A stretch of 64,000 nucleotides of DNA, taken from assembly GCF_964204645.1 (NCBI RefSeq), contig NC_134034.1, forward strand, positions 6,941,414-7,005,413, given 5' to 3'. This stretch comes from Tubulanus polymorphus (Eukaryota; Nemertea; Palaeonemertea; Tubulaniformes; Tubulanidae). The notes beneath the pieces were generated by a model. It saw nothing but the letters and a program-made list of their open reading frames with translations. It made no database searches and had not been told where the DNA came from. This document shows positions 1 through 12,352 of the stretch, piece by piece (positions within the stretch are counted from its first letter, which is position 1; the number at the start of each line of letters is the position of its first letter). The translations under genes and the position numbers were made by a program.

Positions 1-12
1 CTGCAGATGCTG

Positions 13-534
13 TCATCCTGATAGTATACCTTCTTGCATTTCAACTGGAATGACCACCTTGGAATAAATGTTGTACAGGTGGTCAGTTGCTTCAATTGTG
101 ATGCTGTTTGCAAGTGCTTCATGGAGTGTATTTACTGCAGCATTCTCACGTGGAGTTATCCTACTTGAAGATTCATGGTGTAAATTAACTGCATAATTTG
201 TCGAATGACATGCGATGCTGTCAGCTTCCTGGCTTAGATGAACGAGGTCTGGAAGAAAAACCTTTTTAGAGCATCTTCTCTTTAATTCCTCGTATTCCAC
301 CTAACACTTTCATCTTCCTATTTTCTTGCTCCAAAGCATGATCTACACCAAGGAGGCAGAATGGCGCATTAGATTTTTTACACAGAAATGTCCGCCCTGG
401 AAAAACTTCGATATCTCAGGATCTGTTATCTCTAGGCTTCTTATTTTAGCTATGTATCCTGGAACGTGCTGGGCATATTGTCTGTACTTCCCAAAGAAGT
501 AAATGCATAGCTGCTCCATTGCTATCAAATGCAT
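13..534 (-). pseudogene. Frameshifted fragment of a multicopy 'DHALEQENR' ORF
   Basis: Two minus-strand reading frames (343-534, then about 340-13) join through a frameshift near 343. The upstream part reads through a YIAKIRSLEITDPEISKFFQ-like stretch and FQGGHFCV. After the shift comes VDHALEQENRKMKVLGG, then a tail ending VVIPVEMQEGILSG. The order (aromatic-rich helix, 'GHFCV', 'DHALEQENR-MKV-GG', 'VV-P') is one I recognise from a large multicopy family of uncharacterised proteins in invertebrate genomes, probably carried by a mobile element. I cannot give that family a formal name. The fragment has no start codon in a good context and lacks the N-terminal part. Most likely it is a decayed copy inside an intron of the host gene. 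Confidence is moderate for the family resemblance and low for function. Confidence 0.45.
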
Positions 535-2700
535 ATCTTAATCCACGTTTATTCATTCCACTACAACTTCACACTAGAACTAAATAAATAACACGACATA
601 TAGATATAACGACTAAAAATAAATAACTCTATAATAAATTAATTATATATACTACTTATGGCTCACAAGCCTTCTATCAACACTATATTCCTGCACAGCC
701 TACTGCTATGTACAAAACTCACAAATCCCCCCATATCAAATCCTACCCAATACTTATATAACCAAACCCACCCATGCCCAATAAACACATACTGAAAACC
801 CAAAAACCATGACACAACTTATATACCACAGCACCACTGGAGAATACATACTAGAAAATGCATACAGAATAAAACCAATATCACTCACACATAAGTAAAT
901 CAATAAATAAATAAATTAATAAATAAAGCAAACACTGAAACCGTCACAGCACTTCTAGTTGGTTTTAGTGTCTTTTTTGTTACTTTATCAGTAAAACCAT
1001 TATTTGAAAAGATTTCGGAATACTGCTCTGTAAGGGAATTTATTGGGAGATGTGCATTTGGTCGAGACAACCGTAACTTCAGTCCATTATAGAATTCAAT
1101 ATTTGTTGCACTTCTGGGCCACAGTCTTAATCACTTTGATTCCTTTGCACATAAATGATACTGTAAGTGACAACCTGATGAAGTAAGAGACGGGAACTTG
1201 ATGTAAAGTTGAGTGTTCAAACTTCTTATCACAGCAGCCTGTATTTTGTCTACATTTTTTTCTTCATCCCAGGGATATGGTGTATAGCTTTTCACTAAAC
1301 GTGCCACAGAAAAAAAAGCGTCTGGTTCAAACAAGTTTTGCTGCGATCTAAGGGTATCACTTTGCTTAACGTCCTCTTTGGTTTGAAGTTGTAAAACAAC
1401 TTCTAACCATAGTTATCGTACCGACGAAAGAAGTTTGTCGAAAAATGGCATCGGAGAAAACAAAACATAAAGTCGTGATTCGGTCAAATAGTTCTGCAAT
1501 ACATCAGCCATATACATCGATGATACCTGTTAAAAGCTACCATTCTGTTAAATGTACAAAAGAAGTTTCTTAATTTCAATTGTTTCTTAAATTCCAAATT
1601 TTGTAATTTGAGTCCGATTTTAATCAAGTGCGTAGGGATACATTAGGAATAGCAAGTGATTGACAAGTAAGCTGCACCATGTTTAACAGCGTCGATTGTT
1701 GGTTGTGTCGTGGATTACTCATATCCGTATGAAGTATTAAGGTGAGTGTCAGTGATTGGTGTGTATAGTTTATTCCTCATGAATGCATGGAGGGCCTTTG
1801 AATTGTGTGAATAGACATTCATAGCATTGAGAATGACTGCTATGGTCTGCAGTACTGGTACACGCGCGCTGTTGCCGACATCGGCCTCCTCTTCGAAAAT
1901 TATGAAAAAAATATACCTCCAAAGAAATGTATTTAGCGTCGGATATTGTGTCGAGAATTTCAGATTGATAGATTTTCATATCTTCCAACCACACAGGGGC
2001 CGTATCTCATAGAATTGAAGTACCGTACAATGGTGCCGATCGGGTACTGTAAAAACGATAATCCATTTATCCTTTGTCTTTAATGTGTATAAATATTATT
2101 ATACATCATAGGCACAGAATTATTAGATTATCGATTTACATGTACCCACAACTGGAAAGCTCTGTGCAGCATGTATATATAAAACATTGTATTCATTGCC
2201 TATGCCTGTAGATGACAGCAGCCAATGAGTCATTGGAAAAACCCATTCCATGTATTGATCTACTGCTGCTCATAATAGTCCGTGGCTCCACTTCGCGAGA
2301 TACTGTAGCTCTTCATATGTGGTTGATAAATCAATTACCTAGAAAAACGTTTCTTTTTGGAAAATATTCTGGAAAGCAGGTCCATTTTTCCTGGGAAAAG
2401 AAGTATTCCTAAAATTGGTCGGGTCTGGTGTATGAACCAATTAAGTTTCGCGCCTCGCGCCTCAATTTGTCGATGACGTCGGATATGAACAATAACATTA
2501 CCACGTGCGCAATGCAAACAGACAAATGAGAAAAAAATATTTGAATACATACATGTATTTGATTAGGCGTAACAGAGATTCCTTTGACTTTTGATGAATT
2601 ATTTTAACTTAAGCCAGCTAGTGGGTGGAATAATTCAATAGTCTCCACATTTTATTCCACAAAGTCTCAAATAATTTCTGCCGACCTTTATTATTCTGCG
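535..2700. other. Intronic or intergenic DNA, no supported gene
   Basis: AT-rich low-complexity DNA occupies about 590-960, followed by ordinary unique-looking sequence. Short open frames (for example minus 1131-1334, 67 codons) have no recognisable motif and no splice context I can defend. A stretch at 2400-2550 is more GC-rich, but I see nothing coding in it. Confidence 0.4.
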
Positions 2701-2701
2701 C

Positions 2702-2899
2702 ATGATATTAGATTTTTCTTTATTTTTAGGATATGAAAAACAAAGAATCATTTGGCAGGTACATTTCATGACTGATCACACTCTCTGCGATAAGGTCACG
2801 GATGTCAACAAAAGGCTTCGAGAAGTTTGTGAATCTAATTTGTGTTTTAATTGTCTGGGCAAGCACCGGGCCATTTGGTGTCGTTCAAAAAAACGTTGA
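2702..2899 (+). pseudogene. BEL/Pao gag C-terminal fragment with zinc knuckle
   Basis: The frame ends with CFNCLGKHRAIWC, a zinc-knuckle-like motif in the Pao style. The spacing is C-x2-C-x3-H-x4-C, one residue shorter between the second Cys and the His than the usual C-x2-C-x4-H-x4-C. The knuckle may therefore already be damaged. The frame stops at 2899, and the linker to the protease is out of frame. Upstream gag is not recognisable. Confidence 0.7.
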
Positions 2900-2990
2900 A
2901 AAAAATGTTCGCAAAATCATCATACGTCTTTGTGTGGTGCCGTGTTCTCGAATCGTGTTAATCCTGTGAAGCGAATCATTCATTCATCAA

Positions 2991-3665
2991 TTGGAGTGCA
3001 CACGGTATCGACCTATGATCAACCTTCTTCAAACGTCGCGTCATCATCAAATCATGTTCCAGTATCCTCAGAGCTTTGCAAATGTTAGTCCGAAAATTTG
3101 CTTGAAAACCACGGTCGTCTCGTTGCAGTCAGAAAGCGTAAATTTGGACGCGAATTTATTATTTGATGACGGATCTCAAAGGACCTTCGTCACAGAGAAA
3201 TTGGTTAGAGAGTTGGGTGTACAACCAATTGGCAAAGAATTAATTAGTATTGGTAGTTTTGGTTCTAACGTGCCGAGTAATCAAGAAGTTGACGTAGTTA
3301 GCATTAAAGTTTTATGCAATGATAATTCAATAGAAATAATCGAAGCTTTAGTCATCCCCTTGATTACTTGACCCTTAGTTAATTTCCAATTAAATCTATG
3401 CAAAATTCCGGAATTCAATGGGTTAAGGTTGGCACGTTTTTGTACATCTAATAACTCAAAGTTTGAGATTGATATTCTAATCGGTAGTGATTACTATTAC
3501 AAATTCATTCAGTCCAATCTAATTAAATCTTCAGCTGGACCTGTAGCATTAGATTCCAGATTAGGGTACATTATATCTGGACCTGTATTTTATGAATTTA
3601 ATTCTAGTCGTTCTGAGACCAATCAGCTAATGAGCGTTGTTTTTGAACCTGAAGAGAATTATTGA
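2991..3665 (+). pseudogene. BEL/Pao aspartic protease region, two broken frames
   Basis: The first frame (2991-3371) contains LLFDDGSQRTFV, matching the LLDTGSQ active-site loop of Pao retropepsin-like proteases with the Thr of D-T-G replaced by Asp. After a stop at about 3371, a second frame (3429-3665) continues with an IDILIGSDYYY segment and a GPVA/LGYIISGP segment, both typical of the C-terminal half of this domain. The stop inside the domain and the altered loop show it is dead. Confidence 0.75.
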
Positions 3666-3668
3666 GTC

Positions 3669-4518
3669 TTGAAACTATTGGTATACAACCACCTACACTG
3701 CAAGAGAATTTTTTTTGAAAACTATTGTACCAATTATATTTCGAAGTCAGATAATATGTACATTGCCAGATTGCCCTGGAAAGAATCGCAAGGCAATTTA
3801 CCAAATAATTTTGGTCTAGTTAATTCCAGAACACTTTCATTAGCTCGTCGATTAGCTAAAACTCCAGATATGCTGGACAAATATCATGGCATAATTAAGT
3901 ATCAATTAGAGCGGGAATTTATAGAGAAAGTTGATTCTAATGACTGTGTATATTATGATAAGTTACATTATTTGCCTCATCATCCCGTTTTCAGACAATC
4001 CAGTACAACTCCTATACGAATTGTTTTTGACTGCAGTAGTCGTCAGACCAATAACACGTAGTCTTAATGATTGTCTAGAATCAGGTCCTTTATTGAATGA
4101 TATTTCTTCAATTCTAATACGCTTTAGATTGTCAATATACGGGATTGTTTCTGACATTGAAAAGGCTTTCCTTCATGTTGGCTTGCATAGTGCTGACAGA
4201 GACTTAACTCGATTTTTATGGTTGAGCGATCTAAATGATCCAGAAAGTGAATTTGAAACTTTCAGATTTAAGAGGGTATTATTTGGAGCCACTTGTTCCC
4301 CGTTTATCTTGAACAGTGTTATTATTTACCATTTACGGGCTAGTGGTGGATTATTTTCAAATAAAATTTTACGTGACATTTATGTCGATAACATAATAAC
4401 TAGTATTTCTAGCACTGTAGATGTAGTGAAATTTTATGATGAATGTAGATCTATGAAGTCATCGACAAGTTTCAATTTTCGGTCATGGGCTTTAAATTGT
4501 TCAGAATTGAATAGTTAA
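3669..4518 (+). pseudogene. BEL/Pao reverse transcriptase fragment
   Basis: The N-terminal part (3669-4061) carries the LPHHPVF and RIVFDCSS motifs of Pao reverse transcriptases. The frame then shifts by one and continues to 4518 with SDIEKAFLHVGL (palm aspartate block), FGATCSPF, and YVDN at the position of the YVDD catalytic box, so the second Asp is lost. The frameshift lies between about 4030 and 4060. The lost catalytic Asp and the frameshift show that the enzyme is inactive. Confidence 0.85.
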
Positions 4519-4568
4519 GCTTCAGAACATGGTATTTTGGATACCTCGGAAAATGTCAAATTTAAGGG

Positions 4569-5250
4569 ATGAATTGGAATCCGGTTTTGGATAAATTTTC
4601 GTTTCCGCATAGTGAATTGCCTTTTAAATCTCCTGTAACCAAAAAGAATATCTTACACTCGATAGCATCTATATTTGACCCATTTAGGTATTTGAATCCT
4701 GTGACTATACGTGCAAAGATTTTGTTACAGGACATCTGTAAGGCAGGACTTGATTGGGATTCTGAACTTCCATGTGAAATTGTTGAAAAATGAGGTTCTA
4801 TCCGTAAAGATTTAAACGCGTCTCTCAAGTTGGATTTCAATCGTTGATATTTTTGTGGTGATATTTTAGAGCCCGATCTTCATGTATTTGGGGATTCTAG
4901 CTCACATGCTTATGGTACAGTAGCTTTTTTGAAAGGTGATAAAGATTCGGCTTTCATTATGTCAAAGAATAAAGTTTCGCCCTTGAATGGTATGTCAATT
5001 CCAAAACTCGAATTAATGGCTGCGACAATAAGTCCAAGATTGTGCAACCATGTCAAAAAATCTTTGGAGCCTGTACTGAAATCACCATGAAAAGTATTTG
5101 TATGTTCTGATAGTCAAGTAGTTCTCAGCTGGATTCGAAACGAGAAAAACCAACCTACATTCTCTCAAAATCGAGTGAATGATATACGGAAAATTACTGA
5201 TATAAATGATTGGCATTATGTATCGAATGTCTGTTTCGAATCCAGCTGAT
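4569..5250 (+). pseudogene. BEL/Pao A17 region and RNase H fragment
   Basis: The frame at 4569-4793 contains KKNILHSIASIFDP followed by LNPVTIRAKILLQDI, the hallmark of the segment after Pao reverse transcriptase. After a stop and frame change, an RNase H-like stretch shows FGDSSSHAYGTVAF, PKLELMAAT and VCSDSQVVLSWIR, carrying the expected D-E-D acidic residues. An in-frame stop falls near 5089. Nothing resembling an integrase follows. Confidence 0.75.
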
Positions 5251-5280
5251 ATACTCACACGCGGTATAAGTGGCTACATT

Positions 5281-6224
5281 TGATTTATTTAATAAATCTT
5301 TTTCTCCTTTACTCGAGTTTTCCAGTGGTTATTACTTGGTTGACCTATTTTGCATCATCTCACCACCAATATAAGTCTTTAAACTGACTCCTGAAATGGA
5401 ATAATCTTAACTGAACCTTAATTGATTACAAAGAACTATTCACACATTGATGAGATGTGTTACTTGTTTGCCAATCTATGTAACTATTCCTTATAAGTTT
5501 TTTTTGAATAAATGAATTCTGGTTTTTAAATTCTTTTAATCTGTGAATAGTGGGATTTTATCTTATTATCCGTTCACAACGTTTGAGTGTGGTTATCGTT
5601 CTATTCCTAATAAGACTGTTTCTTCGAACCTCAGGACTCTCAAGTCCTCTTGTTAGAATGGTCAATGGTTTGTTTTTCTACCCTTCCTACCTAAACGGAT
5701 ACAGTCCAGATTTGACGATGCTACTGATTTATTGTAACATTCTTTTAGTTGTTGTAGTTGTTGTTGAGTAATTGGCCATTTTTCCAAAAAAACTATGTAA
5801 TTACAGGCAGGAAATTAAAATGAGGGGGAACCAATAAACTTTTGGGCATAGGTTCCCTGCTTTACAGGAACATCGCCTGCACCATCATCATCCATTTCGA
5901 AGGATTTCAGATGTCTGTGTTACTGGCATTATCTATTGCCCCTTATTGCTATGCATTGTAACATATCAAAATTGCAAGTGTGAAATGAATAAGAATAATG
6001 GCACCAGAATTATCAGGGGGCTCCAATCTATTTCATGTAACAAATGATCAGGGCTTGGTAAACAAGCGATAACTAAGATAATGGAAACAGGCACTGTTGC
6101 CATGGTAATTAATTGCTATTTGAACCTTTTTTGGGGTCAAATCCAGAGAACTTTATCTACACACACACACGTCAAATCAAAGAATATCAATCATTTAACG
6201 ATTGAATTAAAAATTAAAGAAAAT
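5281..6224. other. Non-coding DNA downstream of the BEL/Pao remnant
   Basis: Contains T-rich DNA, a GTT run near 5747-5766, a purine-rich run near 5810-5835 and a short AC run near 6160. No gene is supported. Part of this may be the decayed 3' end of the retrotransposon. Confidence 0.35.
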
Positions 6225-6231
6225 CATTCGT

Positions 6232-7435
6232 CCGTCCGTCCGTAGACGGAATCCAGTTATTTTGGGAAGTTTTGAAGACGCTTCAAGGTAATGTCTTGAT
6301 ATTTGGGTTACACATGTATCTACCCTAGACACATCTTCAGCCCAAAAACTGGCCCTGTCAGATTCAAGATGGCCGACTGGCAGCCATTGTTGTTCGCCAA
6401 AATCAGCACTTTTTACACATTTTTGACCTTTTTGAGGGAAATTTTGAAGACGCTTTGATCAATTACCTTGATCTTTCGGATATATGTGAATTCCCCCAGG
6501 GCCCATCGGCATAACAAAAATTGGGTCGATCGGATTCAAGATGGCCGTCCTTTGACCTTTTTAGTGCCCAAAAACGTTAATATTGGCCCAAATTCTGAAT
6601 CCTGTAGCTTCCTACTGGTTTATCATTTCTCATTGCAATTTGTGATGGGTATTCTTTGGAAAAGGATGTTTTATACCTGAGACAGGTATTTTTCATCAGC
6701 CAATTATGACGCAATTGGCGGCCATCTTGGTGTCAGCAGTACTCATTCGTAAGTGGGAAAAAGTTTTTCCACATTATATTGATACCTAAGCGTATTTTGT
6801 TACCACAATCATTTAGAAAGTTGCAGCTCATAACATGTTCTATGATTGTGGTGAGTTTCGAGGTCATTGGTTTTTGTATATGGCCACCAGGGGGGGTTGA
6901 ATAATGCAATATCTTAGTATTTCTATGTTATATTCGTATCAATGCATATTTTGTAACCACAATCAATCGCATAGTTGTAGCTCATGACATCATCTATGAT
7001 TGTGGCAAGTTTTAAGGCCATTAGTTATTCTATATGGTCACCAGGGGGCGTTGAATAGTAGAATAACCTAGTATTTCCTTATTATATTGGTACCTAGGCA
7101 GATTTTGTTACCATGATCAATTACAAAGTTATAGTTCGTGACATGTTCTATGATTGTGGTGAGTTTCAAGGTCATTGGGTTTTTGAATATGGTCACCAGG
7201 GGGCGTTGAATAGTAGAGTAACTTAGTATTTCCATATTTAAGTGGTAACGAGGCATATTTTGTTATCACAATCAATTACAAAATCGTCGCTGCTGACATG
7301 TTCTATGATTGTGGTGAGTTTCAAGGTCATTGGATTCTGTATATGGTCACCAGGGGGCGTTGAATATTGAAATTGTTGGATTGTTGAGCATTTGGAACCA
7401 CTTCCCAAGTGGGCATGGTGTCCCTGGATCCCTAG
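6232..7435 (+). mobile_element. Helentron-like repeat family A, copy 1
   Basis: A non-coding dispersed element. The 5' part runs from the GTCCGTCCGTCCGTAGACGG region through TTTTGAAGACGCTTCAAGG and several AAGATGGC words. The 3' half (about 6770-7360) is a tandem array of four modules of about 155 bp. Each contains 'TTTTGTTACCACAATCAAT', 'CATGTTCTATGATTGTGGTGAGTTTCAAGG' (in parts) and 'CACCAGGGGGCGTTGAATA'. The element ends after a small hairpin (CCACTT-CCC-AAGTGG) with GGTGTCCCTGGATCCCTAG and is followed by T. The CTAG terminus, subterminal hairpin and internal 150-bp-class tandem repeats are features of Helitron/Helentron-type non-autonomous elements. This copy lacks the extreme 5' end seen at 62.7 kb. 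Confidence 0.7.
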
Positions 7436-7968
7436 TTACTTATAGCACAATGACAATAACAAAAAAAAATTCCCCTATTTGACAGGTACTCCAACAAAAA
7501 CCATTGCTATGGCAACTAAGACAACAAAAGAAAAAAACGCAACATGATTTTTCTGACTCGTCATGGTATCTTGAATCTGAAACTGGTTGTTGCCAAGCTC
7601 TAACATAGATTTCCCACTCAAGTGAATTGCCTCCAGACTATTAGGGGGATACTGGAGTTGAGCACCTAGGACCTTTAATTTTTCCTTGTTGTTGCTTTAC
7701 TTTATGGATTTGTCAGTTGAGGTGGGAAATATAATGACATGGTAGTTGGCATCATGGTATCATGTCTTATGAATATTAGTTATCATTACAACATGAAATA
7801 GTACTATGAAACATTCATCTCTAGGCTTTCGGGGAACATAAGTTGGTTTAGAATTAAAGAATTAATAACCTACTATCCTCTGTGTAAAATGCTCTCAGCA
7901 AACTATAGAGTTGGGAAGCATTCTGGATTTTGAAAAAAATTGAAAATTATTCTTTTTTTCATCATCAG

Positions 7969-8109
7969 GTTTGTGTTTGGAGAGAACAGAAATCTGAACT
8001 AATGGAACTTGCAGCTGCAGTTGAAAGAAAGCGTAAAGAGAAAGAAGAACACAACTATTTAAAGGAACTAGAAGGACAACGAAGACGTAGGGTTATAGAA
8101 AAAATGAAG
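7969..8109 (+). CDS. Coiled-coil protein exon, CCDC148-like (fourth exon from the 3' end)
   Basis: This 141-bp exon (47 codons, phase 0 at both ends) lies between a TTTTTTTCATCATCAG acceptor and an AAG|GTAGGA donor. It encodes a highly charged helix (VCVWREQKSELMELAAAVE, then Lys/Glu/Arg-rich sequence ending RVIEKMK) with no helix breakers, so a coiled coil. It splices in frame to 29652-29770. Together the four exons give about 226 C-terminal residues: coiled coil, then a DPKRLMSDTE segment, then an Arg/Pro tail ending in an RRDMEST-type motif. That architecture resembles CCDC148, an uncharacterised coiled-coil protein. The assignment rests on recall of the C-terminal pattern, so another CCDC family remains possible. 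The protein's 5' exons lie outside the window. Confidence 0.75.
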
Positions 8110-9489
8110 GTAGGATGCTTGTGCACACTTTTCCAAACCATCTACATATTCTAGAAGTTTCATGAGTGAAGATCGCAGGCAATACTGGATCATAAAACCT
8201 TTCTGAACAGTTTAAAGCATTCATTCATACAGTCAAATCCGCTAAATCTTATTGATATTATCGGTTAGGTTAATCAGATACTGTTAATCTGTATTCCGTC
8301 ATAATTTTCTGGTCCAAATGTCACTTTCCTATGTATATTTCCTTTGAGTACTGTACCCTTTCCTATGGTCTTTGCAAATAATTTCTAAATTTGGATTGAT
8401 CGCCAATGGATCTATGCGACCTGGCTCTGTGGTATTGCATTCAGCCACTCGGGATTATTCGTTTCAATCTGAATTAATTCATAAGGGATTTAGGATGAAG
8501 GAGACTTTGCTGCTGTCTTTTTTTCTTTTTTTACCTTAGGTTAAGGATTGACCCTGTTATTTATTTGATTGTTAGACCCACCACCCCTGCCTGGAACAAA
8601 ATGCAGGATTTTTTCCAGGAGGGGGTTCATAAAAAATATTAATGTTAAACTGCCGACTAAAATCTCTAATGATAGCAGGGTCCTATAAGACATATTGTTT
8701 GGCCAAACATAAGATGATATGGTTCCGATAATGCGGTACTGTCCGCCCACTTTGTCTTAAGTACATTCTTTCAAGAAAACAATTACAAAAATTTTATGAT
8801 AGTTGACTGCTCGCGACCCCTGAAATCTGGATCTGCGCCTAAGGGGGTTTGATTTTGAAAATGGAAATCGAAGTACAGATATAAGTGTGGTATCTCAACT
8901 CAAGCACAAACACCAACGACTTCTTCAGAACAGATCACGTTTTATTTAAAAATGTGAACAGCGGCTGACAGCCATCTCTAATTACATCATCAATTACAAC
9001 CGATAGGGCGCACTGCCGTATATAACATTGTATTAACCCATTAATCTCAAATACACTACAATAAGGTAGTTGTTTGATCGGCGGGCGAGTTGATAGAATT
9101 TCTCGGGTAGATGTTGATGTAAAATTCATCTAAGTTGAAAGTCCCGCGTGTTGACTAGATGAAAGGAAATCATCCAAAGTGAAGTTATATGACATCAGCG
9201 GTGCAGCTTCGGTGAGGATGGGTCTCTCCGTCAACTGATGCAGTTGGCCCATCACATCTGGTGATGAGTTTGCTTAAAAGTGAAAGTTGTACATGGGGGC
9301 AGTTTTGTGTTTATGGTATACAGTGCATATACTTGCGCTCTCTTTACGGTGAGTCCTTTTGGTTTGGGGCTTCCCTATTTAATTTTACATTGTTTGGTAA
9401 GTTAATTCAGCTAATTCAAAACCAATATTAATCAAGAAACGAGCTGGACACCAATAGGCCACCACCAGGCCTCCTTCCGTCCGTGATTT

Positions 9490-9525
9490 TGATGATGATG
9501 ATGATGACGACGACGACGACGACGA
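9490..9525. repeat. GAT/GAC trinucleotide microsatellite
   Basis: About five GAT units pass directly into about six GAC units. Confidence 0.9.
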
Positions 9526-11074
9526 AATTTATCGTACTGTGAAGTTTCTCATTTTTAAACTGCGTCTTTCCTGGAAGAACTAACTGTAGACCGTGATAAT
9601 TGGAGTATTAGATATCTATTAAACTGAATATTTAATTTGGTTGTATTTTGAATGCAATAATGCTGCTCCCTGCTTAAGGCCAACATCGTGGTGGTTACGG
9701 ATGAGGTCATCTGTTCAGGGCCTGGGACAATCAAGTTCTGTTTTCGTCCTGTCGGGCAAAATCGGACATTGTTTGCTCAAGGGATAATCCTTGCAGGACT
9801 TATGAGGTTTGGTCGGAAGATCTTTGCATTCGGACTGACAAATCCCGGAACAGAAAGATCATTGGCAGAGATTCCTCAGTTTCGGCTGACGGGCTCACTG
9901 TAGAGCTATTGGCTCTATTAAGCGTATAAACGGAGCAGTCGCTGGCTGTACTAGCATGGTCAGCTTCCCAATTCTGTTCTGGAGTTACTACAGGTAAGCC
10001 TATTCCTGATTGCCTGTTAGGTCACTAGCCCACTCATTTATTCGGAATTTTGACACTGAATTCCTGGATGCTGGGGTAGGGTCTTATTTCAATGAGGATT
10101 TAGTCCCAGAGGTGGCAATTCCTTCTGGCTCGTAACACGGTTAGCCATGCCTTATCTCTGTGCCGTTCATTTTTATCTGATCCTGCGGGGAACATGCCAT
10201 TTTATGATCAGTGAGTTAGCAACTCGCGCTAAACCCTCGGTGGCTCATCTTGTCGGCAAGTTTCTTGTCCGCCGTTACAAGAGAATGGGCTCGATTAGAT
10301 ACGCAATTATGGGGGAAAATTCGCCGTTTTCATATCCTCCCTCCAACAGGGCATTAAATCTGGGAAATATTTTAGTTCGATGGATTGACCTATAGGGGCA
10401 TTTTGCTCGGCTTATTAGGCGACTCCATGTGCTGTGGATCATGTTCACTGGATACTGGATCATGTTCAGCCCGGATACTGGTTTAGCACTGTCGGGTAGT
10501 TCTCTGCCTTAGTCTGGTCTGGGGGCGACAACGTCAATCCTGGACGTATCGGCCCCACTCCGCGCAGTTTTTACGCGAAGCAGCAAACACAAACATGGCC
10601 ACTCTCTCAATTTTCAATGATAGAAATCGTGTGTGTTCAATTATTTCGGCTGTTAGAGTTTTAAGGCACAATATAAGTTGATGATGTGATATGGCGATGT
10701 TAATTAATGATAATTCCGCAGTGAAGCTAGTCACCAACGGTGCCGATTGAGTGTACAGCTGCCAAAAACACTGAAATGTGCGTAGTTGCATAACTATTTG
10801 CAGTGAATTGCAGACGAAACATGAAGCCTTAACGGCCGTTTAAAAAAGAATTATACCAATCGCAATTGTAAAATAAAAATGAGATAGAACCTAAGTTAAA
10901 ATTCTGGCCATTTCTAAAGTGTTATTACTAATTTTTAGTCAGTGCCAAACGTTTAGTTTTCCAACAACAATGAGGGGTGGTAGGTAGTCATGCAATTCAA
11001 GTCATCATTTATTACACGTTACTTCCGTGTTGTTGAAAATCTCGCGAGTCCTGGACCAAACCCAATTGAACAAT

Positions 11075-11111
11075 GTGATCTGTGTGCTGGCCACAAATGC
11101 ACACAGATCAC
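11075..11111. repeat. Perfect 13-bp hairpin
   Basis: GTGATCTGTGTGC at 11075-11087 is the exact reverse complement of 11099-11111, with an 11-nt loop. It is isolated in the host intron. No poly-T tail, promoter or other context assigns it a role. Confidence 0.8.
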
Positions 11112-12352
11112 ACTACACTACCCATTACACACTCCAGTACCCACAGCTTTCATATATCCATCCAAATATTAAGAGTGTCTTTCTTCCTGGATATCCTTAC
11201 AAGGGTAGGTTTGTTCCAGCATATAACAGTTTTGACAATTGAGCTATGCGAAACTCGCCCTTGTCCATGGTACCTCCGACCCAGAGTCAGTTTCCAGGAA
11301 AATAGAGGGAATGCAGTGTTCTCTGGGCCACCCTGCTAAAATTTAATGCCGCCCTGCTAAAAACTCAGAGCCCTACCTAATGTTTTTACTGCCCTGCTTA
11401 ATTTTTTTTCGGTTTCGTTGTGGTATGCGTAATTTACGGGAAGCTAAATCACGATGTGCCTACATTGTTGTGAAATCGGATGCGTAAAATGTTCAAGTAG
11501 TTGGAACGTAGCCAACGATAACGGCGGTGTGTAGAATGATTGGCAGCTCAGTGTTCGGAGCCTACTATCAGTATCTACAAGAGCGCGCGCTGCATATGGC
11601 AAGCGTCTCTGATCAATAAAGTTTGTTTAGCGTCTGTGGATCATCAATACATGTATGCGCAAATAAAGTTTTTTTTGTTGACTGCATCATTGATATTGTG
11701 TCATATATATCTAGTAGGATTTTCTTTGAGCTGAGTAAAGGTAACACATCAAAAAAGCAGCCAAAAAAGTGATATGTAGCGGTGATAGTTAACATCAACG
11801 TGAGTGTGACAGTGTATTCATATCCCTGGCCAAGTGCCAAGTACCTGGTTTCCTGGAAAACTACAACTAAGCCACGTGTTGAGGCATGTTCTTCTCACTA
11901 CACGCTGCGCTGCCTCGGCGCTGTTGCTTGTAAAATATCTTATCTTATATGTCCCATTTGATTTCATCAAAACCATTTGATTTCATCAAAATAGATTTTA
12001 CGCTTCAAAATCGTCTCGCTTTATTTTCTAAAAAAATTGCATGTAAGTGTTCATGCATTCATTCTCTCCAGGGCGTAGATCATTGTCAGTTTCTCTAAAA
12101 ATAGACAACCATCATAGTAACTGAGCCACTCGCCCAGTTTTCGTTGATAGATTTATTGTGATATTTGGCGTCCAGCATTAAAACCATCTGTGACTTCATG
12201 AATTCCAGTATGATTTTCTGTCTCAGACACTCTGAGTGGCGTTAAATTTTAAAATTTTCTTGAGGGAAGGCCCCCAATCAACGCGTCATCATTGAAGAAC
12301 AAGGATGGGTTTCGGGTCAGGCTGATCTTATTTTTGCCTCCCGCAGTCAATT

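Larger units (their letters stand above)
2702..5280 (+). mobile_element. Decayed BEL/Pao LTR retrotransposon, internal region
   Basis: Consecutive plus-strand fragments give the domain order of a BEL/Pao polyprotein: gag zinc knuckle (2840-2899), aspartic protease (2991-3665), reverse transcriptase (3669-4518), the A17-type region (4569-4793) and RNase H (about 4860-5250). Stops and frame changes interrupt nearly every junction, and no integrase follows RNase H before similarity ends near 5280. I found no matching LTR pair. A purine-rich stretch at 5810-5835 could be a polypurine tract, but this is unproven. The element is old and cannot be functional. It lies upstream of host exon 7969-8109, presumably in the preceding intron. 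Confidence 0.85.
8110..12340. other. Start of the 21.5-kb host intron, no gene supported
   Basis: Holds unique-looking and repeat-like DNA: a GAT/GAC trinucleotide run at 9490-9525, a hairpin at 11075-11111, and 19-bp direct repeats (CCATTTGATTTCATCAAAA) near 11955-12000. A moderately GC-rich stretch at 9660-10560 has several short open frames, but none shows a recognisable domain. Confidence 0.4.

Noticed and set aside
5281-5835. Possible 3' LTR of the BEL/Pao element
   Set aside because: No second copy of this sequence upstream of 2.7 kb was found by eye, so an LTR cannot be claimed.
6232-7435. The spaced tandem modules considered as a CRISPR-like array
   Set aside because: The whole 155-bp module repeats, with no unique spacers, in an animal genome.
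10147-10395. 82-codon ORF in a GC-richer stretch
   Set aside because: No motif, no splice context, and an opposite-strand frame of similar length overlaps.
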